Assembly (NCBI RefSeq): GCF_012163145.1
Contig: NZ_JAAVTX010000006.1
Span: 62,001 to 126,000 of the forward strand
Source of the DNA: Falsiroseomonas frigidaquae
GTDB taxonomy: Bacteria > Pseudomonadota > Alphaproteobacteria > Acetobacterales > Acetobacteraceae
DNA length: 64,000 nt
Direction of reading: 5' to 3'
Shown piece by piece: positions 8,164-17,194 of this stretch. The notes under the pieces were generated by a model. That model was not told the DNA's origin and made no database searches. It saw only the letters and a list, made by a program, of their open reading frames with translations. The position numbers were made by a program, and so were the translations under genes. Every line of letters begins with the position of its first letter. Within the stretch, counting starts at the first letter, position 1.

Positions 8164-11100
8164 ACGCCCCGATCACCACGCTGCGTGCCCAGGACGGGCT
8201 GACCAGCGAAACCTCCCTGCGCGCGCCCGGATGGGCCGCCGGGATGCGGCTGGCGTTCCTGCACATTCCGAAGACCGCCGGCACCGCCTTCGGCGCGGCA
8301 TTGGCGCAGCGTTTCGCGGAACATGAGATCGCCAGTACGCTTCGCATGGCATTGACCAGCGGTGCGGCGGACCCGCTGCTGACGCAGGTGGTGCCGGCCT
8401 ATCGCGCGCTGGGTATCGGCAGCCATCTCGACCAGGACAAGCTCGATGCCATCGCCGCCGCCCTGCCGCCCGGCCAGCGGCTGTTCACTGTCACCGTGCT
8501 GCGGGAACCGCGGGAAAGGCTGATCAGCCAGTACCGCCATTGGCGCCGCAGCCTGGATTCCAGCATGGCGGACCTGCCGCAGGCGCACCGCGACGCCTTC
8601 CTCGCCGCCCGCAGCCTTACGCTCGGTGAGTTCCTGGAGGCGGCGATCCCCTTCGCCGAACCGCATTTCCGCAACGCCCAGGCCCGCATGCTGTGCGGCC
8701 ATGGCAGCAGCGAGATGATGGATGAGGCGACGCTGCTGCAGACGGCGCTGGCCAACCTGGCAAGCTACGACGTGGTCGCCACGACGGAGACCCTGGATGA
8801 CGGGATGGCCCGCATCGCCGAGGCCTTCGGCTGGTCGCCGCCGGATTCCGTCCGTCCGCTGAACGTCGCCCCCGGCGAACCGCTCGCCACGCTGGCGCCG
8901 GAGGTGGAGGCGCTGATCGAGGACCATATCCGCGTTGACCGGAAGCTGTGGGAGGCGGCACAGGAGATCATGGCCGCGCCGCCGGTGCCGCGCGCCGGAC
9001 GCAGCTACTACGGCCCATCCCCCGCGCTGGTCGCCACCCTGCTGGAAGGCGGCCGCACCCGCTTCGGCATGGAGGCCGCGCTGGATGGGGTGGGCTGGCA
9101 TGTGCGGGAAGGGGCGGGGGCGACGCTGTCCCGCTGGACCGGCCCTGGCCGCCGCGCCACCATCCGCCTGCGGGCGCCGCAGCTCCGGCAGCTGGAACTC
9201 GGCATAAGCCTGGTCTCGGTGCTGGATTGGGCGATGGTCGACCAGGTGGCGCTGACGCTGGATGGCGTGAAGCCCAGCGCCCCGCCGATGGTGGATCACG
9301 GCCAGGGTCAGCCGCTGCTGCGCGCGCGCTTCGACCTGCCGGATGCCGGCGACGGGCTGCGCGACCTGGTGGTGGAGGTACCCTTCACCCGTTCGCACCA
9401 TGATGTGGACCCCGAGATCAACGACAAGCGCCAGAAGGGGCTGGCGATCGGTGAGATCACCCTGTCCGCGCTGCCCGAGGCCGCGAGCGGCCCGGCGACG
9501 CTGGGTGCGCTGTTCTGGCCGGGCGAAAGCTGGGCCGATGTGCCGCCGGTGGCGCTGATGGATCATGTGCCACACCACCCGCCGGAGCCATCCCTGCCGC
9601 CGGCCCACCGCAACCTGACGCTCGACCTGCCGATCCTGCGTGGTCTGCTGGAGCTGGTGCGCCCGGACCATGTCTGGGCCGCAGCCGGACGCAGCTTCCT
9701 CGAGGAGCTGGGGCGCGGCCAGCCGCTGGCACTGCCGGCGCCGGGCGGGCGGCTCGCCATGGTCGCCACCCTGTTCGAGATTCCGGGCCGCGGCGCGCCG
9801 ATGGCGGCGCTGGCCCGGCGCTTCCCGCAGGCGGTGCTGCTGCTGCACTGCGCCGAGGATTTCCGGCTGCGGGAGGTGCTGGCCAACCCGCTGCTGGCGC
9901 CGCATCTGCACCTGATCGGCTGCACCAACGGCATTCTCGTCGCCAATCTCGCGGCGATGCGCCTTGAGGGTGGGGCAGAACGGGTGGAAACCTTCATGCT
10001 GGTGCTGGAGCGCATCGCCACCACGATGCCGGAGAATCTGGCGACGCAGCTTCCCGATTTCGGCCCGGCCTATGTTCTGCAGCAGCTCGACGCGACCTTG
10101 AGCGGCCTTGAGGCGCTGCTGGAGGGCAGTGCCAGCCCACGGCAGAAGCTGGCGACGCTGATGCTGGAAGCGGCACCACCGCCGCCCCTGGCCGGTGGCA
10201 TGGAAGCCCGGGTCCGGCGAATGCTCGAACGGCAGGATACCCCTCTCAGCCTGGTGGATCCGGCGCTGACCGGCCGGCTGCTGGCGCTGGCCCAGCAGCT
10301 TGGCGCGGCCGAGGGGGCTCCGGCGCAATGGCAGGCGGCGGTGGTCGCCCATGAATGCGCCTTCCGCATCACCTCCCTGATCGCCGGCTGGGTCCGCTTC
10401 GACCTCGCGGCCAACCGCACCGCCGGGCTGGCGATGCGGCTGCGGCCGGAGGCGCCGCGGCCGCCGCTTTATCCCAAGCCGGCCAAGCCGTTCCGCGAAT
10501 ATATCGACTTCTACCGCGGTGAGGCCCGTGCCATGGCGGCGCAGAAGCCGGCGCCCGACCTGGTCACCCGGCTCGACGCCATGCGCGGCGGGCTGGACCA
10601 TGTGACGCGGCTGAACCAGGCGGCACGGGAGATCGAGCTTGCGTTGCGGCTGCTCGGCGACCGGCATCCGGGGGAGGAGATTCTCTGGGTGGATGCCGGC
10701 TGTTCCTATGGCGTCATCATGAACGCCGTGCAGCCGCCGCAGAACATCGCCGGGCGGTGCAGCTTCCTCGGCTTCGACTTCAACCCGCCGGCCATCGACA
10801 TCGCCCGCATCGTCGCCGGCAATCTCGGCAATGCCCATTGCCGGTTCGAGGTGGGGGATGTGGCGGAGGCGCAAAGCCTGGCAGCCGGGCGGCGGATCCA
10901 CCTGATCACCGCCTTCGAGGTGCTGGAACATTGCCCCGATCCGCTGGCGGTGCTGACGGATTACCGGGCGATGAACCCCGGCATGCTGGTGATCGGGTCT
11001 CCACTGGCCGAACAGCAGGCGATCTTCCCGGCGGAACAGCACATCTGGGCCTTCAACGCCCGCGGCTTCTCCGCCCTGGCGGAAGCCGCCGGGTTCAGCG

Positions 11101-11204
11101 TGATCGGCCTGAACCAGCGCCAGGTCGGTGCCTTCGTCGGCGGGCATGACTGGGTGACCGTGACCGCGACCACGAGCAGCCCGGCCTCGCTGCACATGGT
11201 CTGA
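8160..11204 (+). CDS. Sulfotransferase-methyltransferase fusion protein, 1,014 residues
   Basis: A single uninterrupted frame with at least three parts. Residues about 30-270 resemble a Sulfotransfer_2-type domain: LAFLHIPKTAGTAF (PAPS 5'-phosphosulfate loop, residues 31-44) and TVLREPRERLISQYRHW (3'-phosphate site, about 111-127). Residues about 290-830 are not recognised; one stretch (about 305-440) looks beta-rich and contains EVPFTRSHHDVDPEINDK, and a later stretch resembles a Rossmann-type fold. Residues about 838-1000 are a class I methyltransferase: WVDAGCSYGVIMNA, LGFDFNPPAIDIAR, ITAFEVLEHCPDP. The inferred role is sulfation and methylation of the exported polysaccharide. The start overlaps the fkbM-like stop (ATGA). 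It is the last gene of the operon. Confidence 0.8.
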   Translation: MNAPITTLRAQDGLTSETSLRAPGWAAGMRLAFLHIPKTAGTAFGAALAQRFAEHEIASTLRMALTSGAADPLLTQVVPAYRALGIGSHLDQDKLDAIAAALPPGQRLFTVTVLREPRERLISQYRHWRRSLDSSMADLPQAHRDAFLAARSLTLGEFLEAAIPFAEPHFRNAQARMLCGHGSSEMMDEATLLQTALANLASYDVVATTETLDDGMARIAEAFGWSPPDSVRPLNVAPGEPLATLAPEVEALIEDHIRVDRKLWEAAQEIMAAPPVPRAGRSYYGPSPALVATLLEGGRTRFGMEAALDGVGWHVREGAGATLSRWTGPGRRATIRLRAPQLRQLELGISLVSVLDWAMVDQVALTLDGVKPSAPPMVDHGQGQPLLRARFDLPDAGDGLRDLVVEVPFTRSHHDVDPEINDKRQKGLAIGEITLSALPEAASGPATLGALFWPGESWADVPPVALMDHVPHHPPEPSLPPAHRNLTLDLPILRGLLELVRPDHVWAAAGRSFLEELGRGQPLALPAPGGRLAMVATLFEIPGRGAPMAALARRFPQAVLLLHCAEDFRLREVLANPLLAPHLHLIGCTNGILVANLAAMRLEGGAERVETFMLVLERIATTMPENLATQLPDFGPAYVLQQLDATLSGLEALLEGSASPRQKLATLMLEAAPPPPLAGGMEARVRRMLERQDTPLSLVDPALTGRLLALAQQLGAAEGAPAQWQAAVVAHECAFRITSLIAGWVRFDLAANRTAGLAMRLRPEAPRPPLYPKPAKPFREYIDFYRGEARAMAAQKPAPDLVTRLDAMRGGLDHVTRLNQAAREIELALRLLGDRHPGEEILWVDAGCSYGVIMNAVQPPQNIAGRCSFLGFDFNPPAIDIARIVAGNLGNAHCRFEVGDVAEAQSLAAGRRIHLITAFEVLEHCPDPLAVLTDYRAMNPGMLVIGSPLAEQQAIFPAEQHIWAFNARGFSALAEAAGFSVIGLNQRQVGAFVGGHDWVTVTATTSSPASLHMV

Positions 11205-11304
11205 CGCGCGATGCCGATCTCGTGACAGCCTCATCCCGAAGCTGTTGCGCCTTCGTTGCGGGTGGCGGCGTTGCCTGCGCCACCCGTAATGGATAGACCG
11301 CGGC

Positions 11305-12348
11305 ATGCACAAAGCCACCCTGCTGCTGACGCTGCTCCTCGCGCCCCTGCCAACGCTGGGCCAGAGTGTTCTCCCCTCCTTGCCCGACGCGCTGACACCG
11401 ACCGTGGGCGAGGTGACGCCGCCGCCGCCCGACCCCTTGGGGGGCTGGACCTTCAACTACGAGAACGACACGCTCGGCGGCACGGACCAGAACTATTCCA
11501 GTGGTTTGCAGATCGCCTGGCGCTCCCCCTCCGCCGATCTGCCGAGCCCGCTGCGGTGGCTGAACGAGCAGGCCACCCGGCTGCTTGGCCCCGGCCAGGT
11601 CCGCTGGGGCGCCGGGCTGGTGCAGGCGATCTATACGCCGCAGGACACGCAGCTCCGCACCCCGGACCCGCGGGACCGGCCCTATGCCGGTCATCTGTAT
11701 GGCGCACTGGTGTTGCAGCGCGACACCGGCTCCGCCCTCAGCACGCTGGAATTCCAGGCCGGCGTCGTCGGCCCGGCCGCGCTGGGTGAATTCGTGCAGA
11801 ATTCGGTGCATGAGGCGATCCGCGTCGACACGACGAAGGGCTGGGACAGCCAGTTGAAGGACGAGCTGGCGCTGAACCTGGTGTTCGAGCGCACGCTGCG
11901 GACCGCGCCGCTGGAGCTGGGCGGGCTGCAGGCGGACATGCTGCCCTCCTTCACCGTCGCGCTCGGCAATGTCTCGACCTATGCCGGCGCCGGCCTGTCC
12001 TTCCGGCTGGGGCAGGGGCTGGAGGCGGATTACGGCGCGCCGCGCATCCGCCCGGCGCTGGTCGGCTCCGCCTTCTTCCAGCCGCGCGAGGAATTCGGCT
12101 GGTACGGCTTCATCGGCGGCCAGGGCCGCGCCGTGGCGCGCGACATCTTCCTCGACGGCAACACCTGGCAGGATGGCGGCCCCTCCGTCGACCGGCGGCC
12201 GCTGGTGGCCGATGTGACGGCGGGTGTCGTGGTGCATTGGCGGGGCCTGCGGCTGGCCTACAGCCATGTCTGGCGGACCGAGGAGTTCTACGGCCAGCGC
12301 GGCGGGCTGCAGAGCTTCGGCTCGGTGGGCTTCACCGCCCGCTTCTGA
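11305..12348 (+). CDS. LpxR-like outer-membrane lipid A deacylase (DUF2219)
   Basis: A 347-residue protein with a signal peptide (MHKATLLLTLLLAPLPTLGQ). The mature start has NYENDTLGGTDQNYSSGLQI, matching the LpxR family in which the Asn-Asp pair and a nearby Thr help bind calcium at the active site. RDRPYAGHLYGALVL is a second family motif, and the C-terminus ends in Phe after alternating residues, as in outer-membrane beta barrels. LpxR removes the 3'-acyloxyacyl group of lipid A at the outer membrane. It is transcribed alone: 100 bp separate it from the glycan operon and hairpins follow it. The substrate in this organism is inferred only. Confidence 0.85.
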   Translation: MHKATLLLTLLLAPLPTLGQSVLPSLPDALTPTVGEVTPPPPDPLGGWTFNYENDTLGGTDQNYSSGLQIAWRSPSADLPSPLRWLNEQATRLLGPGQVRWGAGLVQAIYTPQDTQLRTPDPRDRPYAGHLYGALVLQRDTGSALSTLEFQAGVVGPAALGEFVQNSVHEAIRVDTTKGWDSQLKDELALNLVFERTLRTAPLELGGLQADMLPSFTVALGNVSTYAGAGLSFRLGQGLEADYGAPRIRPALVGSAFFQPREEFGWYGFIGGQGRAVARDIFLDGNTWQDGGPSVDRRPLVADVTAGVVVHWRGLRLAYSHVWRTEEFYGQRGGLQSFGSVGFTARF

Positions 12349-12353
12349 AAGAC

Positions 12354-12398
12354 GGGTTGCGGCGTACCGCAACCCCTTACCGATTGCATCTGCAATCG
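12354..12398 (+). terminator. Two consecutive hairpins after the LpxR-like gene
   Basis: The first hairpin has a perfect 9-bp stem (12354-12362 with 12367-12375, loop CGTA) and starts 5 bp after the stop codon. The second has a perfect 8-bp stem (12381-12388 with 12391-12398, loop TC). Neither has a T-tract, so intrinsic termination is plausible but not certain. Confidence 0.5.
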
Positions 12399-12460
12399 AT
12401 TGCGGGCAGAGTTTCCCGGCTGGCTCCCATGGCGGGGCGGCGGGAAGAAACGGGCCCTCA

Positions 12461-13918
12461 ATGAACCAGATGGAAGCCTCCGGCCTTGGCCGGCGCGCAT
12501 TGTTCGCCGCGGCCGCGGCCGGCTCAGCCCTCGTCGCGACGGGGCCGCGCCCGGCCGCCGCCCAGCCCCATGCGGTGGGCCAACCCATCCTGCTGCGCGG
12601 CGCGCATATCCTGTCCATGGACCCGGCGATCGGCGACCTGCCGCGCGGCGACATCCTGGTGCAGGACGGCGAGATCCGCGCCATCGCCGCCAGCATTCCG
12701 CCGCCGGACGGCGCGCTGGTGATCGAGGCCGCGGGGCGCATCGCACTGCCTGGCATGGTCAACGGCCATATCCACCTGGCGCAGACCATGCAGCGCGGCC
12801 GGTCCACCGAGCATTCCTTCGGCGGCTATTTCCAGACCATCGTGCTGCGACACTCCAATCGCATGACGCCCGCCGATGTGCAGCTGGCCGACCATGCCGG
12901 CGGGCTGGAGCAGATCGCGGCCGGCGTCACCACCGTGATGGACTGGTCGCGGGAGACGATGTCGCCCGACCATGCCGATGCCGCGCTGGCCGGGCTGGAC
13001 GCGGCGGGTATCCGCGCCGTGCTGGCCTATACCGCGCCGCCCATTCCGCAGGGCGGCGACGCGCCTGCGATCCACGGCCGGATGATCGCCCATGCGCGCA
13101 GCCTGCTGGCGGCCCGGGCCAATGGGCTGGTACGGATCTGGACCTGCCTGCAGGGGCCGGATTTCACGCCGCTGGCGCCGGCACTGGCGGATATGAAGCG
13201 CCTGGCGGAGCTCGGCGTGCCGATCGCCATCCATACCGGCGCCGCCATCTATCCCAACCGCAAGCCCGGCCTGCTGGCGCTGCTGGATGCGCAGGGCCTG
13301 CTGAACGAACGGCTGCAGATCGTCCACGCCAACCTGCATGGCGCCGAGGAATACCGGCTGGCGGCGGAGCGCGGGGTGATGCTGTGCTCGACGCCGGAGG
13401 TCGAGATGCGGATGGGCCACGGCCACCCGGCGATGTTCCAGGCCGCCGCGGCGGGGATGAAGGTGTCGGTCGGCACGGACATCCCCTCGATGGTCGGTGG
13501 CGGGCTGCTGCCGCAATTGCGGGTGGCGATGGCGGCGGAGCTGCACCGGATCAACCAGGTGGCGCTGGCGGCCGGGCAGGGGGTGCCTGCCACGCCGCCG
13601 GTCACCGCGCGGCAGATGCTGGAATTCGCGACCATCGGCGGCGCCCGCGGCCTGGGGCTGGACCGCGTGACCGGCAGCCTGACGCCTGGCAAGCGTGCCG
13701 ACCTGCTGCTGGTGCGCACCGACCAGCCGCTGACCGCGCCGCTGAGCGACCCGGCCGGCCTGGTGCTGCTGCAGGCCGGGGCCGGGGAGATCGAGACGGT
13801 GCTGGTGGATGGCCGCTTCCGCAAGCGCGACGGGCGGCTGGTAGATCCGGGGGCGCCGGCCGTCTTCGCCCGGCTTCAGGCGCGGGCCGAGGAGATGGCC
13901 GCTGCCGCGGCGCGATAG
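12461..13918 (+). CDS. Exported metal-dependent amidohydrolase (chlorohydrolase/cytosine-deaminase-like)
   Basis: A 485-residue amidohydrolase with an N-terminal export signal: an Arg-Arg pair (GLGRRALFAAAAAG) before a hydrophobic stretch and an AAAQ cleavage-like site suggest Tat export. The catalytic TIM barrel shows the metal ligands in order: VNGHIHLAQ (H-x-H), IAIHTGA, IVHANLHG and the late Asp in VGTDIPS. The flanking beta-sandwich is completed by LTPGKRADLLLV. Relatives deaminate or dechlorinate N-heterocycles; the substrate cannot be assigned. The chosen ATG keeps the signal peptide at the true N-terminus. It precedes three cell-wall genes on the same strand but is probably a separate unit. 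Confidence 0.85.
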   Translation: MNQMEASGLGRRALFAAAAAGSALVATGPRPAAAQPHAVGQPILLRGAHILSMDPAIGDLPRGDILVQDGEIRAIAASIPPPDGALVIEAAGRIALPGMVNGHIHLAQTMQRGRSTEHSFGGYFQTIVLRHSNRMTPADVQLADHAGGLEQIAAGVTTVMDWSRETMSPDHADAALAGLDAAGIRAVLAYTAPPIPQGGDAPAIHGRMIAHARSLLAARANGLVRIWTCLQGPDFTPLAPALADMKRLAELGVPIAIHTGAAIYPNRKPGLLALLDAQGLLNERLQIVHANLHGAEEYRLAAERGVMLCSTPEVEMRMGHGHPAMFQAAAAGMKVSVGTDIPSMVGGGLLPQLRVAMAAELHRINQVALAAGQGVPATPPVTARQMLEFATIGGARGLGLDRVTGSLTPGKRADLLLVRTDQPLTAPLSDPAGLVLLQAGAGEIETVLVDGRFRKRDGRLVDPGAPAVFARLQARAEEMAAAAAR

Positions 13919-13985
13919 TCATCACTGTTCGTTGCCGGCGCAACCGTGCGTTGCTCCACCCCCCCTGGCTGTGGCATCCAGCGGC

Positions 13986-14948
13986 ATGGTCCCGACCCGG
14001 CGCATCCTCCTCTCCGCCGCTGCCCTCCTGCTCGCCTCGCGCGCGCAGGCGGCCAGCCAAGGCTTTGATGCCTTCCTCGATGGCGTGCGCGCGGATGCGC
14101 GACGCGCCGGGGTATCCCAATCCACGCTCAACGGGGCGCTGGATGGGCTGCGTCCGAATGACCGGGTGCTGGAGCTGGACCGGCGGCAGCCGGAATTCAC
14201 CCAGACCTGGGAACAGTACCGCGATGCGCGGCTGTCGCAGCAGCGCATCGATGCCGGCCGCCGCGCCTTCGCCGACAACCGTGCGACGCTGGAGGCGGTG
14301 CAGGCCCGCTTCAACGTCTCGCCCCGGATCGTCACCGCCATCTGGGGGCTGGAGACGAATTACGGCGGCTTCACCGGCAACATGAACGTCATCCAGTCGC
14401 TGGCGACGCTGGCCTGGGACGGCCGTCGCGCCAGCTATTTCCGCAACGAGCTGATGGCCGCGCTGAAGATCCTGGATGCCGGGCATGTGGCGCCGGCGCG
14501 GATGCGCGGCAGCTGGGCCGGCGCCATGGGCCACCCGCAATTCATGCCGAGCAATTTCGAGCGGCTGGCGGTGGACATGGATGGCGATGGCCGCCGCGAC
14601 ATCTGGGACAACCGGGCGGATGCGCTGGGCTCCATCGGCCATTACCTGTCTCGCTCCGGCTGGCGGGACGATGAGCTTTGGGGGCGGGAAGTGGTGCTGC
14701 CGGCGGGCTTCAACCCGGACCAGGCGCGCCGCGACAACATGCGACCGCTGCGCGACTGGGTCCGGATGGGCGTGCAGCGGCCGGATGGGGTGCCGTTGCC
14801 GCCGCTCGACATGCAGGCCGCGGTGTTGATTCCGGGGCCGAGCGGGCAGGCCTTCCTCGTCTACCACAACTTCAACGTCATCCGCCGCTACAACCCCTCC
14901 AACTACTACGCCCTGGCGGTCGGGATGCTGTCGGACCGCGTCGCCTGA
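13986..14948 (+). CDS. mltB: Lytic murein transglycosylase, MltB family
   Basis: A 320-residue periplasmic enzyme that cleaves the MurNAc-GlcNAc bond with 1,6-anhydro ring formation. The signal peptide is MVPTRRILLSAAALLLASRA with cleavage near AQAA. The catalytic Glu is in IWGLETNYGGF, and SWAGAMGHPQFMPSNF and YNPSNYYALAVGML are the other MltB-family (SLT_2) landmarks. There is no lipobox, so it is likely soluble in the periplasm, unlike E. coli MltB. The stop overlaps the rlpA start (TGATG), coupling two glycan-strand-cleaving enzymes. Confidence 0.92.
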   Translation: MVPTRRILLSAAALLLASRAQAASQGFDAFLDGVRADARRAGVSQSTLNGALDGLRPNDRVLELDRRQPEFTQTWEQYRDARLSQQRIDAGRRAFADNRATLEAVQARFNVSPRIVTAIWGLETNYGGFTGNMNVIQSLATLAWDGRRASYFRNELMAALKILDAGHVAPARMRGSWAGAMGHPQFMPSNFERLAVDMDGDGRRDIWDNRADALGSIGHYLSRSGWRDDELWGREVVLPAGFNPDQARRDNMRPLRDWVRMGVQRPDGVPLPPLDMQAAVLIPGPSGQAFLVYHNFNVIRRYNPSNYYALAVGMLSDRVA

Positions 14949-15880
14949 TGCGGCGTGCCTGGTATGGGCTGGCGGCGGCGCTGCTCCTCGCCGGAGTCGC
15001 GGGTTGCGCGCGGCGAGATGCCGGGCCGGTGGCGCAGCCGCGCTACATGATCGGCGCGCCCTACCAGATGGGCGGGCTTTGGTCCTACCCGCGCGAGGAT
15101 TTCGGGCTGGACGAGACGGGCCTTGCCGTCGCCGCCGCCGATACCCGCGCCGGCCGTCGCACCACGAATGGAGAGGTGCACGACCCCACCGCGCTGACCG
15201 CGGCGCATCGCACTCTGCAGCTGCCCGCCGTGCTGGCGGTGACCAACCTGGAAACCGGCCTGCGCGTCGAGGTCCGGGTGAACGACCGCGGGCCGGAGAA
15301 CCCGGGCCGGGTGGTCGCCCTGTCCCGCCGCGCGGCGGAGCTGATCGGGCTGCGGCCGGGCAGCGTGGCGCAGGTGCGGATCGAGGTGGTGGGAGACCAG
15401 TCTCGCGCCTTCGCCGCCGGCCTGCCGAACACCGAGGCACCGCCGCTTGAGATCGCCGCCGCGCCGGTCGGTGCGGTGGGACGCGAGGATCTGGCTCCGC
15501 CGCCGGGCGCCACCCAGGCGACGCGGCTGCGCCAGGCGCGGCAATTCCCTGGCGCCGGCCAGGCGGGCGCCGCGACCGCCGCTTCCAGTGGCACGGCGCC
15601 ACCGCTGCGGCTGCCGGAACGGGTGACGCGCGTGCCGGCGCGTCCCGGGCAGCTCTGGGTGGAGCTTGCCACCTTCTCCCGCCGCGATCTCGCGGACCGG
15701 CAGGCGGCGCGGCTGGCCGGGCTGCGGGCGCGAGTGGATGTGCTGGGCGGGCGCGGCCGGGGGGTGCAGCCGAGCTACCGGGTGCGGCTCGGCCCCTTCA
15801 ACTCGGTGCCCGAGGCCGACAGGGCGCTTGAGGGGACTCTGCGGGCCGGCGTATCCGAGGCCAGGATTCGCGTTGACTGA
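14948..15880 (+). CDS. rlpA: RlpA-type septal lytic transglycosylase lipoprotein with SPOR domain
   Basis: A 310-residue lipoprotein. The signal ends in the lipobox LAGVAGC. The double-psi beta-barrel domain (about residues 60-140) contains GRRTTNGEVHDPTALTAAHR and VRVNDRGPENPGRVVALSRR, matching RlpA. A linker rich in Pro and Ala leads to a C-terminal SPOR domain (about 230-310) with WVELATFSRRDLADRQAARL and the closing YRVRLGPFNSVPEA. SPOR domains bind denuded glycan strands at the septum. It is translationally coupled to mltB and lies 28 bp before the carboxypeptidase gene. Confidence 0.92.
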   Translation: MRRAWYGLAAALLLAGVAGCARRDAGPVAQPRYMIGAPYQMGGLWSYPREDFGLDETGLAVAAADTRAGRRTTNGEVHDPTALTAAHRTLQLPAVLAVTNLETGLRVEVRVNDRGPENPGRVVALSRRAAELIGLRPGSVAQVRIEVVGDQSRAFAAGLPNTEAPPLEIAAAPVGAVGREDLAPPPGATQATRLRQARQFPGAGQAGAATAASSGTAPPLRLPERVTRVPARPGQLWVELATFSRRDLADRQAARLAGLRARVDVLGGRGRGVQPSYRVRLGPFNSVPEADRALEGTLRAGVSEARIRVD

Positions 15881-15908
15881 TCAACGCCGCGACAGGGGGA
15901 GGCTGCCG

Positions 15909-17123
15909 ATGCGCCGCCGTGACATGATGGGGGCCGCTGCCGGCCTCACCACCGGCCTCGCCACGGGCCTGGTTGGAACCGAGGCCCTGGCGCAGCGCCA
16001 GGCGCCGCAGCGTGCCGCGCGTCCCGCGCCGCCGCCGACCAGCCCGGCCAATACGCCGCTGGGGCCGCTGGATACCACCGCCCGGCACGCGCTGATCATC
16101 GACTACGACACCGGCGCCGTGCTGCTGGAGAAGGTGGCGGATGAACGCATGCCGCCGTCGTCGATGTCCAAGCTGATGACGATGTATGTGGTGTTCGAGC
16201 TGCTGAAGAACGGCCGGCTGCGGATGGACCAGCAGCTTCCGGTCAGCGAACGCGCCTGGCGCATGGGCGGCAGCAAGATGTTCGTCGAGGTCGGCAGCTC
16301 GATCAGCGTGGAGAACCTCTCCCGCGGCGTCATCGTGCAGTCCGGCAACGATGCCTGCATCGTGCTGGCCGAGGGCATCAGCGGGTCCGAGACGCAGTTC
16401 GCCGAGCTGATGAACGAGACCGCGCGCCGCATTGGCCTGCGCGACAGCACCTTCCGCAACGCGACCGGCTGGCCTGATCCGGAACACCGGATGACAGCGC
16501 GTGACCTGGCGACGCTGGCGCGGCGCATCATCCGCGACTTCCCCGAATACTACAGCCTGTACAACGAACGCAGCTTCCGCTGGAACGACATCAGCCAGGA
16601 GAACCGCAACCCGGCACTCAGCCGCGTGGCGGGCGCCGACGGGCTGAAGACGGGCCATACCGAGGAAGCCGGCTATGGCCTGACCGCCTCCGCCATCCGT
16701 GGCGGGCGCCGCCTGATACTGGTGGTGAACGGCCTGCCCTCGATGCGCGCCCGGGCGGAGGAAAGCGAGCGCCTGTTCGAATGGGCCTTCCGCGAATTCG
16801 AGAATGTGGTGGTGTTCCGCGCCGCCGATACGGTGGAGGAAGTGCCGGTCTATCTTGGCGAACGCGCCACCGTGCCGCTGGTGGCCGGCCGCGACCTGGT
16901 GCTGACCCTGCCGCGGCAATGGCGCCGCAACCTGGATGTGCGTGTGCGCTACGAGCAGCCGGTGCCGGCGCCGGTCAGCAAGGGCCAAGGCATCGGCACG
17001 TTGCTGATCGGCGGGCAGGGGGTTCCCGAGATGAATGTGCCGCTGATCGCGGGTGCGGATGTGGACCGTCTCGGGCTTTTCCCGCGCATCCCCGCCGTGA
17101 TCGGGCGCTGGTTCGCGGGCTGA
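15909..17123 (+). CDS. D-alanyl-D-alanine carboxypeptidase (PBP5/6 family)
   Basis: A 404-residue low-molecular-mass penicillin-binding protein that trims the terminal D-Ala of peptidoglycan stem peptides. All three active-site motifs are visible: S-x-x-K in PPSSMSKLMT, S-x-N in VQSGNDACI and KTG in GLKTGHTEEAGYGL. The N-terminus begins MRRRDMMGAAAGL, followed by a hydrophobic stretch and ALAQ, consistent with a Tat-type signal. The C-terminal beta-rich domain (about 300-380) is the PBP5_C fold. The end reads IPAVIGRWFAG and may include a short membrane anchor. A strong hairpin shared with the convergent chemoreceptor follows. Confidence 0.92.
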   Translation: MRRRDMMGAAAGLTTGLATGLVGTEALAQRQAPQRAARPAPPPTSPANTPLGPLDTTARHALIIDYDTGAVLLEKVADERMPPSSMSKLMTMYVVFELLKNGRLRMDQQLPVSERAWRMGGSKMFVEVGSSISVENLSRGVIVQSGNDACIVLAEGISGSETQFAELMNETARRIGLRDSTFRNATGWPDPEHRMTARDLATLARRIIRDFPEYYSLYNERSFRWNDISQENRNPALSRVAGADGLKTGHTEEAGYGLTASAIRGGRRLILVVNGLPSMRARAEESERLFEWAFREFENVVVFRAADTVEEVPVYLGERATVPLVAGRDLVLTLPRQWRRNLDVRVRYEQPVPAPVSKGQGIGTLLIGGQGVPEMNVPLIAGADVDRLGLFPRIPAVIGRWFAG

Positions 17124-17124
17124 C

Positions 17125-17170
17125 GGTGCGGGGGCTGACCGGTGCGGGGCTGACCGGTGCGGGGGCGCTG
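17125..17170. repeat. Short direct repeats after the carboxypeptidase gene
   Basis: A unit reading GGTGCGGGGGCTGACC occurs at 17125-17140, again with one G fewer at 17141-17155, and a third partial copy starts at 17156. The third copy supplies the left arm of the terminator-like hairpin, so the repeat appears to have grown out of the hairpin arm. Confidence 0.75.
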
Positions 17171-17185
17171 GCGCCCCCGCACCGG
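17154..17185. terminator. Bidirectional terminator-like hairpin between convergent genes
   Basis: A perfect 15-bp inverted repeat (17154-17168 with 17171-17185) separated by TG lies between the 3' ends of the carboxypeptidase and chemoreceptor genes. It is very GC-rich with no T-tract on either side. Position and stability suggest transcription termination for both strands. Confidence 0.7.
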
Positions 17186-17194
17186 CGCGTGGCC

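Noticed and set aside
8124-11456. A 1,110-codon open frame on the minus strand opposite the sulfotransferase-methyltransferase gene
   Set aside because: Antisense shadow with no family motifs; the plus-strand gene has clear PAPS and SAM motifs and coupled start and stop.
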